NCBI GenBank assembly: GCA_009785115.1
Contig: WQWY01000004.1
Location: 1 to 64,000 of the forward strand
Direction: 5' to 3'
Source of the DNA: Micrococcales bacterium
GTDB lineage: Bacteria > Actinomycetota > Actinomycetes > Actinomycetales > Cellulomonadaceae
DNA length: 64,000 nucleotides
Every line of letters begins with the position of its first letter. The stretch's first letter is position 1. A program made the position numbers and the translations under genes. Shown here in pieces: positions 47,251-55,994 of this stretch. A model generated the notes under the pieces. The model worked only from the letters and a program-made list of their open reading frames with translations, searched no databases and had not been told where the DNA came from.

Positions 47251-49527
47251 ATGCCGCTCGTGTTCACACGTCTGGGTCGTCTCACCGCCCACCGCCCGTG
47301 GTGGATCATCACGGTCTGGGTGATGCTCGTCGGCGCTGGTTACAGCCTTGCCGTGGCGGGTGTGCACGGGGAGAACCTCTTCGACAGGCTGAGCACCGGT
47401 GCCCCCGACGTGGCCGGCTCGCAGAGCGCGGAGGGCCAGAGGCTGCTCGACAGCTCCCGAGACTCCGGGCCGTCCACCACGCTCGCGCTGACCGGTGTGG
47501 ACCCGACCGCGGAGGGGGTGGCCGAGGCGATGGAGCCGGTGCGCGCCCGGCTCGCGGCCATCGACGGTGTCGTCTCCGTCGTCGACCCCTTGATCCTGCC
47601 CGCGCTGCCGGACGGCAGGGCGAACCCCGCCGCGGCCGCGCTCATCGCGGTCGACGGCCAGGGGTTCCTCGTGGTCGTGGAGCTCTCTCCCGACCTGTCC
47701 GACGCCGCGCAGGAGCGCGCCTCGGCGGCCGTCGTGCGCGCTCTGCACGAGGTGCCCGGCACGCTGCGAGACGTCGCACCGAAGGCCGACGGCGCGATCG
47801 GCTCCAACGCCCTGATCGTCAAGGCGATCACCGACCAGGTCCAGGAGGACCTGCGCGTCGGGGAAGTCATCGCCCTGCCGATCGCGCTGCTGGTCATGAT
47901 CGCCGTGTTCGGCGGCTTCATGGCCGCCGGCATCCCGATCATCGGTGCGCTCGCCTCGATCGGCAGCGGCCTGGCCGCCCTGCTCGGGGTGACCTACCTC
48001 ATGGAGGTCGAGGCCTCCGCCGTCAACGTGGTGACGGTGCTCGGGCTGGGTCTGTCCATCGACTACGGCCTGCTCATCGTGTCGCGCTACCGCGAAGAGC
48101 TGCACCGGCTGCTCGAGGCACCCGACGACGGGCACCGGTCGCGGCGCCTGAGAGGCGAGCCTCGCAGCCGTCGTTCCGACGGCGTGGTCACCATGGCGCT
48201 GGAGAACACGATGGCCACCGCCGGCCGGACGGTCGCGTTCTCGGCGCTCACGATCGCGGTGTCCATCGCCGGGCTCCTCGTGTTCCGCCCCGCCGTCCTG
48301 CGGGCCATCGGGGTCGCCGCGTCGGCCGTCGTGCTGATCGCCCTGGCCACCGCCCTGACGCTGGTCCCAGCGCTGCTGCGCCTGTCACGTCGGCGGCTGC
48401 ACCGCCGGTCGCTGCTGGCTCGGGTGCCGGGCCTGAGGGCCCTCCTCGCTCGGACGGCGGACGTGGCGTCCGACTCCGGCTTCTTCTCCCGCCTGGCCAC
48501 CCGCGTCCAACGCCACCCGTGGCTGTGGCTGCTCGGCGCGGTCGGCATCCTCGTCGTCCTGGCGCTGCCGGTGCGCGGCCTCGAGCTGCGCACCTCGGGC
48601 GTCGAGCTGCTCCCGTCGGGCACCGACCAGCGCCAGTTCGTCGAGCTGCTCGCCGACCAGTACCCGGCGACCCAAGAGGCCGCCATCACCGTCGTGGCCG
48701 AGACCTCGCTGGACAAGGCCGCCACCCTGGCGACCAGGATCGGGCGCCTCGACAACGTCGCCTCCGTCGACCCTCCGACCCCGGTGGGCTCCCTGGTCAC
48801 CTTCGGGGTACGCCTGGCCACAGGTGATTCCGGTGGTGCGGACGCGACCGCGACGGTGCGCGAGATACGCGCGCTGAACCCGACGTTCCAGACGTGGACC
48901 GTCGGCCAGGCCGCCAGCCAGCTCGACTTCGTCGACGCCGTCCGTGCCGGGCTGCCGTGGGCGGTCGCGGTGGTGGCGCTGGCCACGCTGGCGCTGCTGT
49001 TCCTGATGACCGGGAGCCTGGTGCTCGGGATCAAGGCGCTGCTCACGAACGTGCTGTCGCTGGCAGCCGCGCTCGGGGTGCTGGTCTGGGCCTTCCAGTA
49101 CGGCCACCTAGAGTCGGTGCTCGGGTTCACCTCCCCCGGAGGGCTCGAGAGCTATGTCGTCGTCATGGTCGTCGCGTTCGCCTTCGGGCTGGCGATGGAC
49201 TACGAGGTGTTCCTGCTCTCCCGCGTCACCGAGCTGCACCGCCAAGGCATGGACACCGCGACGGCCGTGCGGCTGGGCCTCCAACGCTCCGCGCGCATCA
49301 TCACCTCGGCGGCAGCCGTCATCATCGTGGTCTTCGCCGGTCTGGTCGCCGGGAGCCTGCTCATCATCAAGGAGGTCGGTTTCGCGCTCGCCGTCGCCGT
49401 GCTCATCGACGCCACGCTGGTGCGGATGATCCTGGTGCCGGCCACGATGTCCCTGCTCGGCCGGTGGAACTGGTGGTCACCGGCACCCTTGCGCCGGGTC
49501 CACGAGCGGATGTCCCTCATCCACTGA
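47251..49527 (+). CDS. MMPL/RND family transporter
   Basis: The 758-residue membrane protein has two homologous halves, each with one membrane helix, a large extracytoplasmic domain (about 35-185 and 430-560) and five further helices. The half-signatures SIDYGLLIVSRYREEL and AMDYEVFLLSRVTELH carry the Asp-Tyr pairs of proton relay in MmpL transporters. Loop 260-300 is Arg-rich and cytoplasmic. The start is the ATG at 47251 with GTGGGA upstream; the frame is open much further because it faces rarA. Lipid or drug export is likely; no adjacent regulator gives a substrate hint. Confidence 0.9.
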   Translation: MPLVFTRLGRLTAHRPWWIITVWVMLVGAGYSLAVAGVHGENLFDRLSTGAPDVAGSQSAEGQRLLDSSRDSGPSTTLALTGVDPTAEGVAEAMEPVRARLAAIDGVVSVVDPLILPALPDGRANPAAAALIAVDGQGFLVVVELSPDLSDAAQERASAAVVRALHEVPGTLRDVAPKADGAIGSNALIVKAITDQVQEDLRVGEVIALPIALLVMIAVFGGFMAAGIPIIGALASIGSGLAALLGVTYLMEVEASAVNVVTVLGLGLSIDYGLLIVSRYREELHRLLEAPDDGHRSRRLRGEPRSRRSDGVVTMALENTMATAGRTVAFSALTIAVSIAGLLVFRPAVLRAIGVAASAVVLIALATALTLVPALLRLSRRRLHRRSLLARVPGLRALLARTADVASDSGFFSRLATRVQRHPWLWLLGAVGILVVLALPVRGLELRTSGVELLPSGTDQRQFVELLADQYPATQEAAITVVAETSLDKAATLATRIGRLDNVASVDPPTPVGSLVTFGVRLATGDSGGADATATVREIRALNPTFQTWTVGQAASQLDFVDAVRAGLPWAVAVVALATLALLFLMTGSLVLGIKALLTNVLSLAAALGVLVWAFQYGHLESVLGFTSPGGLESYVVVMVVAFAFGLAMDYEVFLLSRVTELHRQGMDTATAVRLGLQRSARIITSAAAVIIVVFAGLVAGSLLIIKEVGFALAVAVLIDATLVRMILVPATMSLLGRWNWWSPAPLRRVHERMSLIH

Positions 49528-49572
49528 GCCCGGCCGCGCTGTCTCCCCGCTGACGGCAGGCGAGGGAGCCCT

Positions 49573-51336
49573 CTACGGTGACGGCTTGGCCGTCGCGTCG
49601 ACGCCGGCCTCCTTGCGCTGCTGGGGCGTGATCGGGGCCGGGGCGCCGGTGAGCGGGTCGTAGCCGCCGCCGGACTTCGGGAACGCGATGACGTCACGGA
49701 TCGACTCGGCCCGGGTGAGCAGGGCGACGATGCGGTCCCAGCCGAAGGCGATCCCGCCGTGCGGCGGGGCGCCGTACTGGAAGGCGTCGAGCAGGAACCC
49801 GAACTTCTCCTCCGCCTGCTCCGGGCTGATGCCCATCACGGAGAACACGCGCTCCTGCACGTCGCGCCGGTGGATACGGATGGAACCGCCACCGATCTCG
49901 TTGCCGTTGCACACCAGGTCGTAGCCGTAGGACAACGCCGCGCCCGGGTCCTGCTCGAAACGGTCGATCCACTCCGGCGTGGGCGAGGTGAAAGCGTGGT
50001 GCACCGCGGTCCAGGCGCCGCCGCCCACGGCGACGTCGTCGTCCTCACCGGTCGGCTTGAACAGGGGCGCGTCCACGATCCACACGAACGACCAGGCGTC
50101 CTCGTCGATCAGCCCACCACGTCGGCCGATCTCCAGGCGGGCCGCGCCCAGCAGCGCACGGGCCTGCGACGGGGCACCGGCGGCGAAGAACACCGCGTCG
50201 CCCGGAGCCGCGCCCACCGCGGCGACCAGACCGTCACGCTCGGCGTCCGACAGGTTCTTGGCGACCGGGCCGGCCAGGGTTCCGTCGTCGGCCACAGTGA
50301 CGTAGGCCAGGCCCTTGGCGCCGCGCTGCTTGGCCCACTCCTGCCAGGCGTCGAAGCCACGCCGAGGCGTCGCCGCACCGCCGGGCTGGACCACGGCGCC
50401 GACGTAGGGGGCCTGGAACACCCGGAACGGGGTGTCGGCGAAGTACGACGTGAGGTCCACCAGCTCCAGGCCGAAACGCAGGTCGGGCTTGTCGGTGCCG
50501 TAGCGGGCCATCGCGTCGGCAAAGGCCATGCGCGGCACCGGGGTGGTGATCTCGTGGCCGATGAGGCGCCACAGCGCCGACACGACACGCTCCCCCACGC
50601 CGATCACGTCCTCCTGGTCCACGAAGCTCATCTCGATGTCGAGCTGGGTGAACTCCGGCTGCCGGTCGGCCCGGAAGTCCTCGTCGCGGTAGCACCGGGC
50701 GATCTGGTAGTAGCGCTCCAGCCCGGCCACCATGAGCAGCTGCTTGAACAGCTGCGGGCTCTGCGGCAGCGCGTACCACGACCCCGGGGCCAGCCGGGCG
50801 GGCACGATGAAGTCCCGTGCGCCCTCCGGGGTGGAGCGGGTCAGGGTCGGGGTCTCCACCTCCACGAAGTCCTCCGCGTCGAGCACCGCCCGGGCGGCGG
50901 CGTTGACCTTCGCCCGCAGACGGATCGCGTGGGCCGGGCCCTGGCGGCGCAGGTCGAGGTAGCGGTGACGCAGCCGGGCCTCCTCACCGACCGGCTCGTC
51001 GGCGGCGGCCGAGACCTGGAACGGCAGCGGCGCGGCCTCGTTGAGCACGACGACCCGCTCGGCGATCACCTCGATCTGGCCGGTCGGCAGCTGCGGGTTC
51101 TCGTTGCCCTCGGGCCTGCGAGCCACCGCACCGGTGACCTGGAGCACGTACTCGGCCCGCAGCTCGTGCGCCACGGCCTCGTCGCGGATCACCACCTGGG
51201 CGATCCCCGACGCGTCGCGCAGGTCGGCGAAGGCCACACCACCGTGGTCGCGGCGACGATCCACCCACCCGGTCAGGGTGACGGTGGTACCGATGTTCGC
51301 GGCACGCAGGGAGCCTGCGGTGTGGGAGCGCAGCAC
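49573..51336 (-). CDS. aspS: Aspartyl-tRNA synthetase
   Basis: It charges tRNA-Asp, and possibly tRNA-Asn if the strain uses the GatCAB route. The 587 residues have the OB anticodon domain ([21 protein letters not shown]), class II motif 2 [18 protein letters not shown], the bacterial GAD insertion (about 280-420), and motif 3 [13 protein letters not shown]. The start is a GTG at 51336 with AAGGA seven bases upstream. A convergent 45-bp gap separates it from the MMPL gene. Confidence 0.97.
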   Translation of the reverse strand: MLRSHTAGSLRAANIGTTVTLTGWVDRRRDHGGVAFADLRDASGIAQVVIRDEAVAHELRAEYVLQVTGAVARRPEGNENPQLPTGQIEVIAERVVVLNEAAPLPFQVSAAADEPVGEEARLRHRYLDLRRQGPAHAIRLRAKVNAAARAVLDAEDFVEVETPTLTRSTPEGARDFIVPARLAPGSWYALPQSPQLFKQLLMVAGLERYYQIARCYRDEDFRADRQPEFTQLDIEMSFVDQEDVIGVGERVVSALWRLIGHEITTPVPRMAFADAMARYGTDKPDLRFGLELVDLTSYFADTPFRVFQAPYVGAVVQPGGAATPRRGFDAWQEWAKQRGAKGLAYVTVADDGTLAGPVAKNLSDAERDGLVAAVGAAPGDAVFFAAGAPSQARALLGAARLEIGRRGGLIDEDAWSFVWIVDAPLFKPTGEDDDVAVGGGAWTAVHHAFTSPTPEWIDRFEQDPGAALSYGYDLVCNGNEIGGGSIRIHRRDVQERVFSVMGISPEQAEEKFGFLLDAFQYGAPPHGGIAFGWDRIVALLTRAESIRDVIAFPKSGGGYDPLTGAPAPITPQQRKEAGVDATAKPSP

Positions 51337-51387
51337 GAGGGGTCCTTCGCTGGTCGACGGGAAGACCCCGCTGAGGGGCCGGTGTCG

Positions 51388-51393
51388 ATCCTA
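51388..51393 (-). promoter_or_regulatory. -10 element for aspS
   Basis: TAGGAT on the minus strand, 51 bases upstream of the aspS GTG, is identical to the fmt and pyrR boxes. The leader between them can fold CCCC-GCTGA-GGGG (51367-51379). No T-box signature is seen. A separate promoter suggests aspS is not wholly dependent on hisS transcription. Confidence 0.4.
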
Positions 51394-51433
51394 GTGCCGG
51401 GAGGGAGCGCGCACCGTGCTCAACCAGCCATGC

Positions 51434-52798
51434 TCAGCTGGCGGTGCCCGGCACCACCCGGGGCCAGCGGTCTTCTTCCGGTGGCGCCCAGGTCGCCGGG
51501 TCGGCGGCCTGCTGCTCTCCCGAGCGGATGTCCTTGACCTCGTGCTGCTCGCCGCAGAACCACACGTACGGGATGCCCCGACGGTCGGCGTGCTGGATCT
51601 GCTTGCCGAACCTCGCCGCGCTCGGCGCGACCTCCACCGGGACGCCGCGCGCCCGCAGGGCGGCGGCGACCTCGTCGGACGCCGCTCGGTGCTCCTCGTC
51701 GGCCACGGCGACCAGGACCGCGCTGGGCACCGAGCGCGTCGCCGTCACCAGGTCAGCACCGAGCAGCCGGGACACCAGGCGGGTCACCCCGATCGACAGG
51801 CCCACGCCGGGGAAGGTTCGCGCACCGTCGGAAGCGAGCGTGTCGTAGCGGCCACCCGAGCAGACCGAGCCCAGCGACTCGTGACCGACCAGCACCGTCT
51901 CGTACACCGACCCGGTGTAGTAGTCCAGGCCTCGGGCGATCTTCAGGTCTGCCACGACCGTCCCGGGGGCCTGCCGTGCGGCCGCGCCGATCAGCGCGGC
52001 GAGCTCGGCCAGGCCCTCGTCCAGCAGGGCGTCGTCAGCACCGTGACGGCGCGCCAGCGCGGCAGCGGCGTCCACCACAGACTCGTCCTCGCCGCTCAGC
52101 CCGACCAGCTCCATCACCGCGCTCGCCAGGGCAGGGTCGGCCCCGGTCTCGACACGCAGCAGCTCGGCGACCGCGTCGGGCCCGATCTTGTCCAGCTTGT
52201 CCACCGCGCGCAGCACCGGCTCGACGTCGTCCAGGCCCAGGCAACGACAGAAGCCCTCGACGACCTTGCGGTTGTTGACCATGATCCGCACCGGCGGCAC
52301 GCCCACGTCGCGCAGCGCCGCGAACGCGTCGGCGATCACCAGCGGCAGCTCCACCTCGACGTGATACGGCAACGTGTCGGCGCCCACGACGTCGATGTCG
52401 GCCTGGGTGAACTCGCGGAAGCGGCCGTCCTGCGGCCGCTCGCCTCGCCACACCTTCTGGATCTGGTAGCGGCGGAACGGGAAGCTCAGGTGCCCGGCGT
52501 TCTCCAGCACGTACCGGGCGAACGGCACGGTGAGGTCGAAGTGCAGCCCGAGCCCCTTCTCGGGCTCTCGCGCGGACGCCTCGTCCTCGCTCTCCTGGAG
52601 GCGCCGCAGCACGTACACCTCTTTCGAGGTCTCCCCCTTGCGCAACAGCTGGTCCAGCGGCTCGACAGCCCTGGTCTCGATGCTGGCGAACCCGTGCAGC
52701 TCGAACGTGCGCCGCAGCACGTCGAGCACGTGCTGCTCGACCAGACGGCCAGCGGGGAGCCATTCGGGGAAGCCAGAGAGCGGACGCGGACGAGCCAT
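51434..52798 (-). CDS. hisS: Histidyl-tRNA synthetase
   Basis: It charges tRNA-His. The 454 residues include the N-terminal LSGFPEWLPAGRLVEQHVLD, motif 2 KVWRGERPQDGRFREFTQAD, the histidine-specific IARGLDYYTGSVYETVL, motif 3 GVGLSIGVTRLVSRLL, and an anticodon-binding C-terminal domain. The length and sequence style fit the longer HisRS of many Actinobacteria. It is divergent from the cyclophilin gene, with a 169-bp shared region upstream. Confidence 0.96.
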   Translation of the reverse strand: MARPRPLSGFPEWLPAGRLVEQHVLDVLRRTFELHGFASIETRAVEPLDQLLRKGETSKEVYVLRRLQESEDEASAREPEKGLGLHFDLTVPFARYVLENAGHLSFPFRRYQIQKVWRGERPQDGRFREFTQADIDVVGADTLPYHVEVELPLVIADAFAALRDVGVPPVRIMVNNRKVVEGFCRCLGLDDVEPVLRAVDKLDKIGPDAVAELLRVETGADPALASAVMELVGLSGEDESVVDAAAALARRHGADDALLDEGLAELAALIGAAARQAPGTVVADLKIARGLDYYTGSVYETVLVGHESLGSVCSGGRYDTLASDGARTFPGVGLSIGVTRLVSRLLGADLVTATRSVPSAVLVAVADEEHRAASDEVAAALRARGVPVEVAPSAARFGKQIQHADRRGIPYVWFCGEQHEVKDIRSGEQQAADPATWAPPEEDRWPRVVPGTAS

Positions 52799-52818
52799 AG
52801 ACCCGATCTTCCCATCCC

Positions 52819-52834
52819 GACGAGCACGCTCGTC
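52819..52834. repeat. Dyad between hisS and the cyclophilin gene
   Basis: GACGAGC-AC-GCTCGTC is a perfect 7-2-7 inverted repeat 21 bases upstream of the hisS ATG in a divergent promoter region. The two-base centre is poor for an RNA hairpin and suits a dimeric DNA-binding protein better. Confidence 0.35.
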
Positions 52835-52921
52835 ACCTGAGGGCGAGGCACGACGCGTCGCGACAGGCCGGAAGAGCGCACGCTCTCGGCTCTCCGTGGC
52901 TCACGAGCGGGACGGACGCCC

Positions 52922-52927
52922 TAGACT
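52922..52927 (+). promoter_or_regulatory. Candidate -10 element for the cyclophilin-DUF349 operon
   Basis: TAGACT on the plus strand, 41 bases before the TTG start at 52968, fits TANNNT. No -35 consensus is apparent at 17-18 bases upstream. The mirrored box before rel has the same hexamer. Confidence 0.35.
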
Positions 52928-52967
52928 GTCTCGGGCTGGTGGACACCGTGAGCACCGAGGAGAACGG

Positions 52968-53723
52968 TTGGGGAGCAAGACCCGTGAGCGGGCGTACGAA
53001 CGCCGCCGCCACACCAAGCACATGGCGCGCCTGGCCAAGGCTCAGCAGCGACGACGCCGCACCCAGGTGGTCGCTCTGATCGCCGTCGGCGCCCTGGCGG
53101 TCGGCGGCACGGTCACCGGGCTCCTCCTCGGTGACGGCCTCCTCCCCTCCGACCCCTCGACGCAGGCCGGCGACACCGCTGCCTCCGACGTCACGCCGAC
53201 CACCGGGACCGCTCCCGACCCCGCGCTGGCGGAGGGGCGCACCTGGACAGGGACGATGGCGCTGTCGGCCGGGACGCTCGGGATCGAGCTGGACGGCGCG
53301 GCCGCGCCGCAGGCGGTCGCGAGCTTCACCCAGCTGGCGGCGGCCGGTTTCTTCGACGGCCTGACCTGCCACCGCCTGAGCACCGCCATCACGATCTTGC
53401 AGTGCGGCGACCCGTACGGTGACGGGACCGGCGGCCCTGGCTACGCCTTCGGCCCGGTCGAGAACGCACCCGCCGACGACGTCTACCCCGCGGGCACCAT
53501 CGCGATGGCCCGGGTGTCCGGCGACCCCTTCTCCATGGGTTCGCAGTTCTTCATCGTCTACGCCGACACGTCGATCCCCTCCGACGTCGCTGGGGGCTAT
53601 ACCGTCTTCGGTCAGGTCACCTCTGGCCTGGACGTCGTGCAGCGGATCGCCGACGCGGGAACCCGCAGCGGCAGCGAGGCGCCGGCCGAGACCGTCACGA
53701 TCGAGAAGGTGGAGATCCAGTGA
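52968..53723 (+). CDS. Membrane-anchored cyclophilin-type peptidyl-prolyl isomerase
   Basis: Cyclophilins isomerise Xaa-Pro bonds during folding. The start is a TTG at 52968 with GAGGAG six bases upstream, giving 251 residues. A very basic N-terminus (RERAYERRRHTKHMARLAKA) precedes one membrane helix (VVALIAVGALAVGGTVTGLL, about 37-56), a Thr/Ala/Asp linker and an extracytoplasmic cyclophilin domain (about 95-250) with GTIAMAR and GSQFFIVYAD. The catalytic FHR-type motif reads TCHRLS, and CHRL with LQCGDP supplies two cysteines. It overlaps the DUF349 gene by four bases (GTGA). Confidence 0.9.
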   Translation: MGSKTRERAYERRRHTKHMARLAKAQQRRRRTQVVALIAVGALAVGGTVTGLLLGDGLLPSDPSTQAGDTAASDVTPTTGTAPDPALAEGRTWTGTMALSAGTLGIELDGAAAPQAVASFTQLAAAGFFDGLTCHRLSTAITILQCGDPYGDGTGGPGYAFGPVENAPADDVYPAGTIAMARVSGDPFSMGSQFFIVYADTSIPSDVAGGYTVFGQVTSGLDVVQRIADAGTRSGSEAPAETVTIEKVEIQ

Positions 53724-55279
53724 GCCAGACGCCCCCACCCACGCAAGACGCCTCCCCGGCGCCGGTCGAGGAACCCGTGCGGACAGAAGAACCGACACAG
53801 GTCGTGGAACCGCTTCCCGCCCCTGAGGTCGAGACTCCCGCACCAGAGGCCACAGAGGCCACAGAGGCTGAGGCTCCCGCACCGACGGTGGAGCCCTCGC
53901 CTCCCGCCAAGCCTCGGCCCTCGCCCGCGGCCCTCGCCGCCAAGCCGGGCCCACGGCCCGGCCCGCGACCGGGACCGCGCCCCACCGCTGCCGCCCCGGC
54001 ACCTCCGGTCGACCCGGAGGCCCATGCCAGAGCCGCCGCGTTCGGTCGGGTCGACACCGACGGCACGGTGTTCGTCGTCGAGACGGCCGGCGAGCGTGCG
54101 GTCGGCCAGGTCCCTGGCTCGACCGGAGACGACGCGCTGGCGCTGTACGTGCGCCGCTTCCTCGACCTGGAGGCGAAGGTCACCCTGTTCGCGGCCCGTC
54201 TGAGCACGTCGGACCTGTCGCTGAAAGAGATCGACCAGACCCTGGTCGCCCTGACCGACGAGGTGGCCGAGCCCGCCGCCGTCGGCGACCTCGACGGGCT
54301 GCGCGCCCGTCTGGACGAGCTGCGCGAGGTCGCGGCGACCCGCAAGCAGGCCGTGGAGGCCGAGCGTGCCGCCGCCCGTGAGCGTGCCCTGGGCGAGCGC
54401 ACCGCCATCGTGGAGCAGGCCGAGAAGATCGCCAGCACCGACCCCGAGCGCATCCAGTGGAAGCCCGCCGGAGAACAGCTGCGCCAGCTGCTCGACACCT
54501 GGAAGGAGGCGCAGCGCACCGGCCCCCGCCTGGAACGCGGCGTCGAGGACGCGCTCTGGAAGCGCTTCAGCCACGCCAGGACCACGTTCGACCGAGAGCG
54601 CCGCCACCACTTCGCCCAGCTCGAGGCCCGCAACACCGAGGCCAAGGCCGCGAAGGAGGCGATCGTCACCGAGGCCGAGACCCTGTCCACCAGCACCGAC
54701 TGGGGTGCCACCGCGGGCGCCTACCGGGACCTGATGACCCGGTGGAAGGCCGCGGGCCGCGCCGCCCGTTCGGTCGACGACGCGCTGTGGGCACGTTTCA
54801 GGACGGCCCAGGAGCAGTTCTTCGCGGCCCGCGACGCCCAGTCCGCACAGGTCGACGCCGAGTTCCAGGCGAACCTCGCGGTCAAGCTCGACCTGCTGAC
54901 CGAGGCTGAGGCCCTCCTCCCCGTCAAGGACCTCGAGGCAGCGAAGACGGCGCTGCGCTCGATCCAGGCGCGCTGGGAGCAGGCCGGCAAGGTGCCGCGC
55001 GCCGAGATCCAACGGATCGAGGCCCGGCTGCGTGCTGTCGAGAAGGCGGTCAGGGACTCCGAGGACGCCCGCTGGCGGCGTACCAACCCGGAGACCCGGG
55101 CCCGTGCCGAGGGGATGGTGGCTCAGCTCACCGCCGCCATCGCCGGTCTCGAGGCCGACCTCGCCAAGGCCACCGAGGCCGGGAACACCCGCAAGGCGGA
55201 AGAGCTCCGTGCGGCTCTCACGGCCCGTCAGGCGTGGTTGTCCCAGGCCGAGCAGGCCGCGGCCGACGCTCGGGGCTGA
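53720..55279 (+). CDS. DUF349 domain-containing protein
   Basis: The 519-residue protein has an acidic, Pro/Glu/Thr-rich N-terminus (about 1-110) and then an extended helical region with DUF349-type repeats, recognisable by recurrent Trp-Lys segments (WKPAGEQLRQLLDTWKEAQR, TRWKAAGRA, RWEQAGKVPR) spaced about 70 residues. It is all-helical, very charged and likely cytoplasmic; DUF349 proteins are thought to bind RNA or the nucleoid. It is translationally coupled to the isomerase. It is longer than single-repeat members. Confidence 0.82.
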   Translation: MSQTPPPTQDASPAPVEEPVRTEEPTQVVEPLPAPEVETPAPEATEATEAEAPAPTVEPSPPAKPRPSPAALAAKPGPRPGPRPGPRPTAAAPAPPVDPEAHARAAAFGRVDTDGTVFVVETAGERAVGQVPGSTGDDALALYVRRFLDLEAKVTLFAARLSTSDLSLKEIDQTLVALTDEVAEPAAVGDLDGLRARLDELREVAATRKQAVEAERAAARERALGERTAIVEQAEKIASTDPERIQWKPAGEQLRQLLDTWKEAQRTGPRLERGVEDALWKRFSHARTTFDRERRHHFAQLEARNTEAKAAKEAIVTEAETLSTSTDWGATAGAYRDLMTRWKAAGRAARSVDDALWARFRTAQEQFFAARDAQSAQVDAEFQANLAVKLDLLTEAEALLPVKDLEAAKTALRSIQARWEQAGKVPRAEIQRIEARLRAVEKAVRDSEDARWRRTNPETRARAEGMVAQLTAAIAGLEADLAKATEAGNTRKAEELRAALTARQAWLSQAEQAAADARG

Positions 55280-55340
55280 GGGCGAGCGCTCGTCCACACC
55301 CTGTCTCCTACGCTGCCGCTGCCCGTGCCATGCTCGCTAG

Positions 55341-55919
55341 GTGGACCTCTGGCCTGACCTGCTTCAGCACCCGGCCGAACCGCCGCTGCTGCTGCGACGG
55401 TCGCAGGTACCCGCCTCGACCTGGGCGGGACTGCTCGCTGACGCCGCCTATCGCCCGCTCACTGCCACGGTCGCTCTCAGGGCCGACGCCCCTGACGACG
55501 CGGCGACCCGTGCGATCGCGCTGGCCTCGCACATCCCAGACCGGGCTGTGCTCGGCCTGCGTTCCGCGGCCTGGGTCCATGCCGGAGGCACGGCGGTCGA
55601 GGCCCCGAGACGGCTCGAGCTCCTCGTGCCTCCAGGAGCCCGACGGGTCGACCCCACGCTGGACCAGGTCAGCCACGAGGCGACCCTCACCACCGACGAG
55701 GTCGTGATGATCGGTGGACGGCGGGTGACCACGCCGACACGCACCCTGCTAGACCTGGGCCTGAGCCCCCGCGCCGAGGGCCTGCGGCCGGTGCTGGAAC
55801 GCCTGTGCGCCGTGGGGGCCGATCCGTCCGCGGCCATGACCAGGCTTGCCACGATGCCCCGGCGGCCTGGTGGACGTCGGGCGCGGGCTCTGCTCACCAC
55901 GCTCTGTTCATCGAGCTAA
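55341..55919 (+). CDS. AbiEi-type antitoxin-like protein, orphan
   Basis: The 192-residue protein resembles the C-terminal part of type IV toxin-antitoxin antitoxins (AbiEi): LGLRSAAWVHAGG, LELLVPPGARR, and VTTPTRTLLDLGLSPRAEGL. It lacks the N-terminal winged helix of full AbiEi proteins, and no AbiEii nucleotidyltransferase toxin is encoded beside it. It starts with GTG at 55341, with only a weak upstream purine tract. Its stop lies inside a 20-bp tandem repeat. Similar orphan genes occur near rel in Actinobacteria, so a housekeeping role is possible. Confidence 0.55.
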   Translation: MDLWPDLLQHPAEPPLLLRRSQVPASTWAGLLADAAYRPLTATVALRADAPDDAATRAIALASHIPDRAVLGLRSAAWVHAGGTAVEAPRRLELLVPPGARRVDPTLDQVSHEATLTTDEVVMIGGRRVTTPTRTLLDLGLSPRAEGLRPVLERLCAVGADPSAAMTRLATMPRRPGGRRARALLTTLCSSS

Positions 55920-55967
55920 CAGAAGGCTCGTCAAGCTGACAGAGGGCTCGTCGAGCCAGCAGAGATC
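55908..55967. repeat. Three imperfect 20-bp tandem repeats
   Basis: Units at 55908-55927, 55928-55947 and 55948-55967 share the frame TC[A/G]TC[A/G]AGC. Units 1 and 2 match at 16 of 20 positions, and either with unit 3 at 14. The array begins in the last codons of the AbiEi-like gene, covers its stop, and fills the gap to the rel stop. The unit 2/3 junction is a perfect 6-1-6 palindrome GGCTCG-T-CGAGCC (55945-55957), and TCTGTT/AACAGA (55903-55908, 55918-55923) pair too, so it may act as a bidirectional terminator. Confidence 0.7.
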
Positions 55968-55994
55968 ACACCCTGGGACCAGGGAAACGATGCC

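Noticed and set aside
51367..51379. T-box riboswitch in the aspS leader
   Set aside because: Only a simple 4-bp hairpin is present; the conserved T-box sequence and specifier loop are absent.
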